A stretch of 11,504 bases of DNA from positions 44,563 through 56,066 of the forward strand of contig JBBHKE010002547.1 in the NCBI GenBank assembly GCA_037447655.1, read 5' to 3'. Positions 1 to 7,892 of the stretch are shown piece by piece. Origin of the DNA: Zygnema cylindricum (taxonomy: Eukaryota; Streptophyta; Zygnematophyceae; Zygnematales; Zygnemataceae). The notes below the pieces were generated by a model that saw only the letters and a list, made by a program, of their open reading frames with translations, made no database searches and was not told the DNA's origin. How positions within the stretch are numbered: the first letter of the stretch is position 1; the number at the start of each line of letters is the position of its first letter. The translations under genes and the position numbers were made by a program.

Positions 1-590
1 GAGAGGAGAAAGAGAGGGAGAGGCGAAGGGCGGAATCATATAAAAAGAGAAGGATTATGCATGAGCTATTGAAAGTATGTAGAGGAAGGATCTCTATGAA
101 ATTTAAAAAAAAGGGGTAAAAGGGGACAAATGTTAAGTAGGAGGAATAAGAGAAAGAGAGAGAGTGAGGGAGAGAGAGAAAAGAGAGAGAGAGAGATAAA
201 GAAGGACAGCTAAGCCTACCATTGTGACAGCCTCTTTTGAATGACTTAATGAGAGAGAAAGTATGAAATTACGTGCGAGAGAGAGAGGGAGAAAAAAGAG
301 ACAGAAAATAGAGAGAGGGAGAGAGAGAGAGAGTGCGCGACAGAGAGATGTGCAGAGGAAGAGAAAAATATACTAAGGCGGGAAGCGGAGAGGGAGAGAA
401 AGAGGAGAGAGGAGATAGATTAAAAAGAGAGAAGAGAGAGAGGAAAAAGTGGAGAGAGGAGCGACAGAAGAGAGAGGAGAGAGAGGAGCAGAGGCAGGGG
501 GAAGAGGAGAGAGAGGGAGACGAAATCTATGCAAAAAAGGAAATCGAGAAGATGGAGACACGTGAAACGAAACTAGAACGAACGACAATT
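1..590 (+). repeat. Degenerate GA-rich purine tract
   Basis: Mostly GAGA and GGAGA with A-rich interruptions (a mixed-sequence gap at about 205-285). Open frames on both strands here (plus 333-671, minus 373-588) come from the lack of T on one strand and A on the other and are not called as genes. Confidence 0.85.
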
Positions 591-613
591 GAAAGCTTTA
601 ATTTTTCTTTTCC

Positions 614-655
614 CTGCCCGAACGTTTCTGCCCGAACATATCTGCCCGAACTTCC
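614..655 (+). repeat. 14-bp tandem repeat, three units of CTGCCCGAAC plus 4 variable bases
   Basis: CTGCCCGAAC starts at 614, 628 and 642. The four following bases vary (GTTT, ATAT, TTCC). Confidence 0.85.
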
Positions 656-2430
656 CCTCCGGGACATTTAACACGTGTGAAATGGATTTGAGAATGGTTA
701 ATTATTAACGGTCAGATCTATAAATTATTCTTGGAAAAGTATGAAACGATTTCGCGTGCTATTCTAGAAAAAGGTACTGGGGTCCGTACAGGACTGTCTG
801 TGCAGGATAATCCGTACGACATATTGTGGGCCAAAACAGATCCAGGGATATTGGGCAGAAGCCGACAAAATAAAATTTTGCGAGAGCGGCAAATTTTATT
901 CCATGGGCTTTTACGGTCAGCTTGAAACCTTCGACTGGGCAGGAAAAGTGCTCAAATGCGCTATATTTAGGGCAGGTCAAATGTAAAATGCTCTTATTTT
1001 TATTACTTTGGGCAGGAAAAACATTTATATGTGGATAAGGAATATATGCAAAATTGCAAATGCCTAATCAAACTGGCTATATAACTCCAAATAGTGACAA
1101 AAATAGTGGTGATAGAAGTAGTAATTTTACATGTAATAATGAGTTTTCTTGTAACAATGTAAGTGGCTGAAAGAGACCAAAACATCAGTATTACTCTTCT
1201 CGAATATTTAGTTGAAACATAGAACGATGAATACAAGTTTTATGAACTTGATTTCACACTATTCGTACTTCAAGTATGTACTCTGCGTAGTACGTACTTT
1301 AGTATGCCAAAACATAGCTTTTGGCACATTAAAATTTACTAGTGCAACATCGGTCATCAAGGCTCATCTGTCCGCTAAAAATTCACTAAATATTTGACAT
1401 TATTTTGAGATTTGCGGAGATGGTTTCTTTGACCAAAATATACATCCCATACAAAGGCCCCAAAGTCTATAAGTTGTGTGACACATGGGAAATGTTACAC
1501 TAGCTAGGGCTTTGTAGTACACGTGAAGTATGAAGTACGAAGCGTACACCCTTGGGTCACTAGTTTGTTCTAAGTACGTAGATATACCATGATATTTTCG
1601 TTTATGGATTCATCGCAATTTCAAACAAATATTTACGACTTATTCAGTTGTTAACTGAAGTTAATACATGTCCACCCGATGGAACAAAGCATAAATGGCG
1701 GTTGCTTATTAATCTATGTATAATCATGTGCCGATAGGCAAATTTCCCATTCATATGTCATGTTTATGTGGGTTTCGAATGGGTGTTTGGATTTAGTTTG
1801 CACCAACAAGGAATGGGTTTTTGTACGCACTTTACACATTAACTCATAATAAATAGGTTTAAAAATGCATCAGCCTACCATAATCGGTCAGATTACAAGA
1901 TGGAATTACTTGTTTTGTATGCCATTCTTTGTCTTTTAATAAAATCTTAAGTTGTTTTAAGACCAAGTATAATTGTTTTTACTCCAATTTATGCATTAAG
2001 AAGGTAGCCAACATGACATACTTATGCTTCAATATGTAAGGAAATTCTTCACAATGTAACTTCTCGCAACACCTCGAACCATAAATCATACGGTGTTTAT
2101 TTATTTCTTGTTTTTTTGTTTTTTTTTAATTCAAAGCAACCTTGTTTTGGCAAAAAAATCGCATGTCCTTTTGTTGGGGGGTCTTAAACAGGGGTTTTGA
2201 TGTTATTAGTGTTGCATGTCATTGAAATCGTTCGTTTTTATATTAGATTTTGGAAGGGGTCTCCATTTTCATCGGCGTGTCGTTTATATTTTTAGGCTCA
2301 TATTGAAGACTTTACGATTAACGATATTAGCCTTTTTTTTTCGAACCTTATGAAATTGCATGTTATCGGATTGTTGTTATCCCGTAAACGTAGTTGTCAC
2401 TATAATAAAATAAAAAGTCGGAAAAAAGTA
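656..2430. other. AT-rich stretch without a recognisable gene
   Basis: Short open frames (731-925, 759-980, 1003-1236, 1212-1397) show no motif I recognise and overlap one another on opposite strands. It contains recurrent GGGCAG motifs to about 1015, a hairpin at 869-900 (AATAAAATTTTGC against GCAAATTTTATT) and an inverted TTCGTACTTCA pair (1262-1272 and 1531-1541). Otherwise nothing is seen. Confidence 0.6.
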
Positions 2431-2442
2431 TCATAAAGCTAA

Positions 2443-2481
2443 AAACCCTAAATAAAATTTGAACAAACCCTAAAACCCTTA
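2443..2481 (+). repeat. Telomere-like CCCTAAA motifs
   Basis: AAACCCTAAA at 2443-2452 and AAACCCTAAAACCCTTA at 2465-2481. This is too short to be a telomere remnant with certainty. The plant-type heptamer also occurs as the promoter telo-box. Confidence 0.4.
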
Positions 2482-3600
2482 GCAAATCCAAAAATGCCTT
2501 AGAAAATTTAGAAGATATTGAAAGAAAAAAGCCAAATATAAAATCAAGTCATTTGAACCAAGACATTTAGGATCGATCCCTACCGATCGCCGAGAACTGT
2601 ACGGATAGCGAATTGCGTTATATAGAAAAAAAATAGGTTTCAACTTTTCAACAAAATAAATTTTGTCGTAGACTTTTTTTTGTTTAGATCTTTCCCGTCC
2701 CTCTTTTTTCTTTTTTTCTTCCTTTTTTATTTTGTGTTGTTTGATTTTGCTTTTGTGATTCGTACAGTCTAGTCGTACGGATGGTGTTTTCATTTTTGTC
2801 ATACGGAATCCAGGATCGATTGTCGGCATCGCCTTTACTGACGGCCGGCGACCTGTCCGCGAAGAATATGTCGACGGGCCGTCAATTATATAAAATTAGG
2901 CGGGGGCAATTGAAAATTCAAAATTGAAAATCGGGGCAACTCAAAATTCAAAAATTGAGAATTGGATTTCTAAGATTGGCCCAAAATTCCTCTCGCGCCA
3001 AAAAGTTAGCGCATTTAAAATGCGCGGGAAAATCCGTACCCCGTATATTTTAATTTAGGTTCGTACTTTCTAAACGATTTGCCGATCTTATGTCGAACCG
3101 TATGCTTAGATTGTCCGTACAGATCTGTTATCGACGACTACAGTATCGTACGACTTGAGTACGGAAAAATTATATGAAATTTGAATTTTGGGTCACACAG
3201 GATACAACGAGATTCACGGATCGACAACGGGAATTTATATTTAAAATTTAAATTTTGAAAAGTAAAAACTTCGAACTAAATATTAGAATTTTGGGATCTT
3301 GATTGGTTTAGTTGTCAAATTAAAACATGTAATGGAATGCTACTTCCCTCTTTTACTAAGTTTGACTAAATTTTTACTGTTTTTTTTTATTATATTTTTT
3401 AATGTTGATTGCGAGTCGGAAACCAAATTGTTGCTCTTATAAAAATATAATTTATTTTTGGTGTCGGGTTATATATTTGTCAAGAAACTTGCGAAAAAAT
3501 CGCAAAAACTTGTGAAAAGATTCTTCGTGCCTTCCTTTCACTTTCGGAGAATAACTATTTTGAATATAAGACATTCTCGGAATCATACGAGTAACGAAGA
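2482..3600. other. AT-rich stretch with GTACGG motifs and small hairpins, no gene seen
   Basis: The minus frame 2829-2479 (116 codons) is lysine- and phenylalanine-rich and unrecognised, and probably reflects local T/A composition. Features seen are a hairpin GACGGCCGGCGAC (2840-2852) with GTCGACGGGCCGTC (2870-2883), a 30-bp imperfect duplication at 2903-2963 starting GGGGCAA, and a near-palindrome GCGCATTT-A-AAATGCGC at 3010-3026. Confidence 0.55.
2903..2963 (+). repeat. Two-copy 30-bp imperfect tandem repeat
   Basis: GGGGCAATTGAAAATTCAAA at 2903 and GGGGCAACTCAAAATTCAAA at 2933 each continue into AATTGA-rich sequence. Confidence 0.6.
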
Positions 3601-3835
3601 CAAAATAATGAAACTAAAGAAAAAAGGGGTAAAGGACGAATGGAAAAGGAAGAAGAAGGGGAAAGAGAGAAGGGAGAGAAGAAAAAAGAAAAAAGAAAAA
3701 GAAGATAAGAAGGAAAGTACAACGAGGAGAAAAGGATGGAAAAAGTAAAGGTATTTTAAGGAAGAAAAATGGAGAGTAAACAGAAGGGAAACAGAAAGAG
3801 GGAAGAGAGATATGGACAAAAGACAAATAAACAAA
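3600..3835 (+). repeat. Purine-rich (AAG/GGA) low-complexity tract
   Basis: A mixture of GAAGAAG, AAAAAG and GGAGAG runs. Frames open on both strands (plus 3458-3748, minus 3936-3583 and 3826-3614) translate to K/E/R or F/S/L strings and are rejected as genes. Confidence 0.85.
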
Positions 3836-3935
3836 GAGGAATAAATAAAGGAATAAATAAACATAAAAGAATAAATAGACATAAAGGAATAAATAAAGGA
3901 ATAGACAAATAAATAATCATAAACATAGGCAAACA
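3836..3935 (+). repeat. Degenerate AATAAATAAA repeats
   Basis: Repeated GGAATAAATAAA and ACATAAA-type units. TAAAGGAATAAATAAA-like blocks recur near 3846 and 3893. Confidence 0.75.
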
Positions 3936-4085
3936 AACAATTGTAGAAAAAGTGTTGACAAGTTAATATAGGTGAAGGAGTCAGGAAAGAGCCGAGAACA
4001 TAATAAAGACAAATTTAACATGGAAAAAATAAACTTCATCTCCTTTTGACATAAAAATCTCAGGCAAGTTTTTCTTTATCCTCAC

Positions 4086-4325
4086 TAATTGCTCCTTTCC
4101 TTGGTCCTCCTGTCTCCTTCTAGTATTGCCTATCCCTCCTGGTTTCTCAAAGAGGGAGGGGGAGAGTGAAAAGCAAAGTTTAAGGAATGGGGGAAAAGGT
4201 AGAAAGGGGGAAGGAGAGGGAGAATGAAGAGGAAGTTGAGTCCCTCTTTTACTCCTCTTTCATCGCCCCCACCCGCTTTCCTCACTTTCTTTCTCATCTT
4301 TCCTCCCCCGTTTCTTTTCCTTAGA
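4086..4325. repeat. Alternating pyrimidine-purine-pyrimidine blocks
   Basis: C/T-rich to about 4150, A/G-rich 4150-4238, then C/T-rich 4239-4321. Across the sharp switch the sequence is partly self-complementary: ATGAAGAGGAAGTTGAG (about 4223-4239) faces CTCTTTTACTCCTCTTTCAT (about 4243-4262). Confidence 0.6.
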
Positions 4326-4426
4326 CTTTGTCATCGAGCAAAAACTCTAAGTCACCTAAAATGGTTATTGTGAGACACATGGAAACGAAGAAAAAAAAAA
4401 AAGTACAAATCTCGATTGAGAAACTA

Positions 4427-4628
4427 CACCATGTTTATCGCTATTAGTGCTAATGTTTTGTTCGCCACTTAAAACATCTTTTCTCCGTGCACACACGTCT
4501 GGTTTTCCATTGGATGCCGCTAATTGGAAAAGGGGAATCTTACCTTCAAACCACAACCGTCGGATTAGCAATCTGACAAGTTTGCCCAAAGTGAAAAAAA
4601 CGTTTTTATCCGATAGCAATATGCGGTG
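4427..4628 (+). mobile_element. 202-bp MITE-like element, same family
   Basis: Flanked by TA at 4425-4426 and 4629-4630. The left end CACCATGTTTATCGCTATTAG pairs imperfectly with the right end read in reverse, CACCGCATATTGCTATCGG. It aligns in opposite orientation with 5377-5538, so 4427-5538 could itself fold back across a 748-bp spacer. A 145-codon open frame starting at 4447 runs through the element and is judged incidental. Confidence 0.7.
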
Positions 4629-5376
4629 TACCACTGGATTGGACAAAATAACAAGGTATCACTATTTAAGCAATAGAATAACAACTTTAGAAATTTTAAA
4701 TGTATGGAGCATGTCATGGTACATCCGTTTTTTCTTCTCAACAAATAAATTTGACCGTTTCAATCCATGTATCATCAGCAAAAAGTCCTGCCTTTTTTGT
4801 TTTTTGTTCATAGATGTCAATCGGAGACTAACCATAAAAAAGAAAGCTGAGAAACACAACCTTTTCAAGATAAACGATCATTAAGGTTTTATTTTTTATA
4901 GGTGGCAAAAAATATGTCTTACTGGACAGATCAAACGAAAGATGTAATATCTTGAAAATATACAAAATACATTTTTCATCACAACTCTTAAAGATGTGTT
5001 AATGTTACCTAACATTAAATCATTCTTCTCGTCACCCACTATTTAGTCTCAATTTTCACTTCCTCGACTAAAAGATTTTCTTATCTTAACTTTTACGGTT
5101 GCACTTTGTACTGTTCGTAGAGTCAACCAAAGCACCCCTTGAATCGGAAATAGTATCAATATACTATTTGTTACTAATTGATACCAGTTGTTTTTCTTTC
5201 TTGACCGTTAGACGATTAAAAAACAAACATGACAATCAATAATAAACTAAAAATAATGACATTATATAAGCATCTCGCTACTAAATTATTTTCTGTATTA
5301 CGTTCTGTATCCTATTCCAGTAGACAATTTATCATATGGTAATACTGAAAAAGTTTTTTTCGCCCAATTGTATTTA
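4629..5376. other. Spacer between two inverted MITE-like copies, no gene seen
   Basis: AT-rich. It contains a short perfect hairpin AATAGTAT-CAAT-ATACTATT near 5149-5168. The minus frame 4868-4662 has no recognisable motif. Confidence 0.5.
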
Positions 5377-5538
5377 CACCGCGCGTACTAAGCACATTGT
5401 TCATCCGAGGATTGCGATTTAAAGGTAGGGTTCTCACCTTCGATTAGCGTTCTCCAATCGAAGATCGAACAAGTGTGCACATAGAAAAAACGTTTTAAGT
5501 GGAAAAAAAACCATTAACACTAAAATCGATATACGGTG
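5377..5538 (-). mobile_element. 162-bp MITE-like element, same family, inverted copy
   Basis: Bounded by TA-CACCG on the left and CGGTG-TA on the right. Read on the minus strand it aligns along its length with the element at 4427-4628. Shared blocks are AACTACACC at the border, CACTTAAAAC, GTGCACAC, a CATTGGA/GATTGGA block and CCTTCAAA/CCTTTAAA. A small hairpin (CTTCGATT at 5438-5445, AATCGAAG at 5456-5463) sits in the middle. Confidence 0.7.
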
Positions 5539-5652
5539 TAGTTTCCAACATCTTTAACAATAGGATCTTGCAAATTGATGTAAAAAGCGCGATGGTAAAC
5601 CATATGGGCTCAGGGGTACAAAAGTGGTGGCATGGCCAAAACTGAAAAACTA

Positions 5653-5843
5653 CACCGTGAATCGCTATTAGCGTTTAGAAATAGATAGCGTTATTAACGC
5701 TATTTGGGAATTTGGGGGTTTTGAAGGAAATCATTTACTCTAATTTGTTTTTTAAAGGGTTTTTATTAATTCTATTTGAGAATTTGGGTCAAAAAAAAGG
5801 GTACCCCAATTAGAGTCATGAACGCTAATAGCGATTCACGGTG
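5653..5843. mobile_element. 191-bp MITE with perfect 23-bp terminal inverted repeats
   Basis: The ends are perfect inverted repeats: CACCGTGAATCGCTATTAGC plus GTT at 5653-5675, and its complement at 5821-5843. TA flanks both sides (5651-5652 and 5844-5845). The inside holds a perfect 9+1+9 palindrome at 5685-5703 built from the same AGCGTTA motif, and an internal direct repeat (CTATTTGGGAATTTGG against CTATTTGAGAATTTGG). There is no coding capacity. Perfect tips suggest it is the youngest of the three related elements here. Confidence 0.88.
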
Positions 5844-5845
5844 TA

Positions 5846-6089
5846 CTAAGCAAGGCAAAATAAAACAAAGAAAAGCAACGTGAACACAAAATGGAGCGCA
5901 AAACAAAAGCACCCAAACCCAAAAAGAAAAACACGACAACTCATTTAAACCAACACTACAACTCAAACCCCAACATAATTAAATATCTACGAAAAGCAAC
6001 CTCGTATGTCCCCCAAGCCCGGGGGAGCACGTTGAGGGAGTTACGAAACACGTCGACCATATTATGTACATAAAATATGTATATGCACA

Positions 6090-6093
<4 letters not shown>
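5846..6093. other. A/C-rich stretch between elements, no gene recognised
   Basis: The plus frame 5891-6073 is rich in K, T, N and P and unrecognised. A small GC hairpin (TCCCCC at 6009-6014, GGGGGA at 6021-6026) stands out from the AT-rich surroundings. Confidence 0.45.
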
Positions 6094-6124
<31 letters not shown>

Positions 6125-6150
6125 ATGTATATACGTTATGTATATATATA
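6094..6150. repeat. TA dinucleotide microsatellite at the insertion site of the 905-bp element
   Basis: 28 bp of pure AT repeat (6094-6121), then GTTATGTATATAC-type decay and a final TATATATATA directly against the element's left tip. Confidence 0.92.
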
Positions 6151-6480
6151 AGGAATTGATCATCGCAACGACTATTTTGGTTGTACGTCGTCAGTTTGTC
6201 AAAAATTGTACATTTCAAGTACACATTAGTACAAGATAAGTTCCGTAGAGTTTAGATTTGACGATCAATCCCTAAGAACAACTTTGACTTGCGTGATATC
6301 GTAACCGCTGGTTAATATTTTTCCGCGATTGCGAATGTCAACCGTCATAAGAATGTCAGCATTTCACACGGCTGACCAAGGTTTACGATATTAAAACTGC
6401 GGCAACCAAATGTAAATAAGTGTGTTGCGCATATACACTTTCTCATTATAAGTGAACTCGACTTTGAGAGCACAGGTTGG
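6151..6480 (+). repeat. Left terminal inverted repeat arm of the 905-bp element
   Basis: Pairs with 6727-7055. Matching landmarks are TTTAGATTTGACGA, CTTTGACTTGCG and ACCGTCATAAGAA, then TTCACACGGC and CCAAGGTTT near the inner part. The inner boundary is approximate. Confidence 0.8.
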
Positions 6481-6726
6481 CGTCGGCAAATAGCGTGGCT
6501 TGATTTGGTTGCGTGTGACGACGTGCACATTTTTCATTTAGTTTCATTGATATTTTACGGCGTCTGTTTTTTTATCGTGTACACAGTTTATTTCGTTTCG
6601 AGCGAGTTAATTCTTCCGTACAAGACTATTTTTGTTTTGGGTTGTTTCATTTCACGTCATTCTTTAATTCGCGTCTAAGTTTAATGTAACGCTTTGGGAT
6701 TAGATTCAATTTGGCGGCCAAGTTAA

Positions 6727-7055
6727 AGTCAACATATGCTCTCACAATGGAGTCCACGTAAAGTGAGAAAATATGGCAACCCTTTTATTTGCATGCGATT
6801 GCCGCATTTTGCTACCACAAACCTTGGCTGGCCGTGTGAATTGTTGACTTTCTTATGACGGTCGACATTCACAAGCGCAACAAAATTTTAACAGGCAGTT
6901 ACAATAACTCGCAAGTCAAAGCGGTTCAACGGATTACTCGTCAAATCTAAACTCAACGGTACTTGTACTAACGTGTACTTAAAATGTACAATCTTTGACA
7001 AGCTGACGTACATGACCACGCCCAACCAAACTAGTCGCTGCGATGATCAATTCCC
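6727..7055 (-). repeat. Right terminal inverted repeat arm of the 905-bp element
   Basis: Reverse-complement partner of 6151-6480. Relative to the left arm it carries a 10-bp insertion about 33 bp from the tip, plus scattered substitutions, mostly transitions, as expected of an ageing element. Confidence 0.8.
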
Positions 7056-7183
7056 TATATGTTTTATCATGTTTTTGTATATTTTGTAAAGCACATAACA
7101 GAGTTAAGAGGATTTTGTTTTTTTAACTCACAGAACTACACCTAAATTAATGATAAGAAGCTCCAGATTAAAATAGCCTGACA

Positions 7184-7189
7184 TTTATT
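7184..7189 (-). terminator. Candidate poly(A) signal AATAAA
   Basis: A canonical AATAAA on the minus strand lies about 235 nt downstream of the agmatine deiminase stop codon. The interval 7190-7423 is AT-rich and holds no other feature, which fits a 3' UTR. Other A/T-rich hexamers nearby could also serve. Confidence 0.4.
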
Positions 7190-7423
7190 TACAAGAATTC
7201 TTTGAACAATACCGAATACCCTTAAAGTCTAATAATTAATAGTGAAACCATTATAAAAACAAAATATAAAACAAAATTTCAAGCGCACATACATCACAAA
7301 TTGAACAAATATAACCAAACTTGTATGGTATCGCATTTTTACAACTTACTAAAACACAAACTTCAAAACTAAATCTTAAGCCAGACTCGAAACTGAAAGT
7401 TAAAACTGACACTAACATATAAA

Positions 7424-7510
7424 TTATATAACCGCCGGCAGTTGCTGAGTGATACAGTGGATATTTCCTCCTCCGAGAAGAATGTCACGACCACATACGA
7501 TTGGAACCAC
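7424..7510 (-). CDS. aguA: Agmatine deiminase terminal exon with catalytic Cys
   Basis: 28 codons plus TAA. After FPDRK from exon C it reads [18 protein letters not shown], then [10 protein letters not shown] and stop. [11 protein letters not shown] is the C-terminal signature that holds the nucleophilic Cys. The acceptor is TAAACAG|GTG at 7511, preceded by a T-rich tract. The protein ends a few residues after the motif, as is usual in this family. Confidence 0.92.
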   Translation of the reverse strand: MVPIVCGRDILLGGGNIHCITQQLPAVI

Positions 7511-7853
7511 CTGTTTATAAAAAATATTGAGAAAGAAAAACACTTTTTTTTTATTATTGAACAATAAAATTAAATAAAACACTACCCAAGAATAATAAAA
7601 ATTAAAAAGCCGGAATGTTTCCAGAACAAATATCATGACCACATAAAATTGTCACACCGCTATTTTTCCTTTTTTTCAAACAAAAAAAATCCAATAACAA
7701 TAAAAAAACTAAAAATAAAACCCGGATTGCTTTAAATAGTCTCGATATAAAAAAAAATGATATTCTTTCAAGTTATACCCAACTTAAAACTGCAAATATG
7801 ATGATTAAAAAATGATAGAAATATAATCTGTAATATACTTTATGGTAAAAAAG

Positions 7854-7892
<39 letters not shown>

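Larger units (their letters stand above)
6151..7055. mobile_element. 905-bp foldback/MITE-like element with long terminal inverted repeats
   Basis: The left end (A)GGAATTGATCATCGC and the right end, read on the opposite strand as (G)GGAATTGATCATCGC, begin two arms of about 330 bp. The outer 30 bp differ at only three positions. Beyond a 10-bp insertion in the right arm the next 100 bp stay highly similar, and similarity then falls inward. The arms flank a loop of about 246 bp with no open frame of note. Both flanks read TATA, consistent with a TA or TATA target duplication; the left flank is a TA repeat, so the length is ambiguous. It encodes no transposase, so it is a non-autonomous DNA element. 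Tc1/mariner-like origin is inferred only from the TA target. Confidence 0.85.

Noticed and set aside
333-671. 112-codon frame in the left GA tract
   Set aside because: E/R/K low complexity from GA repeats, with an overlapping open frame on the other strand.
2479-2829. 116-codon minus frame as a gene
   Set aside because: Its lysine- and phenylalanine-rich stretches track local T/A runs. No motif is recognised and no splice or promoter context supports it.
3583-3936. 117-codon minus frame of F, S, Y and L with hydrophobic runs
   Set aside because: It is the complement of an AAG/AATAAA low-complexity tract, and the apparent membrane segments come from poly-pyrimidine composition.
4447-4884. 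145-codon plus frame
   Set aside because: It starts inside a MITE-like element and runs into unrelated spacer, with no recognisable motif.
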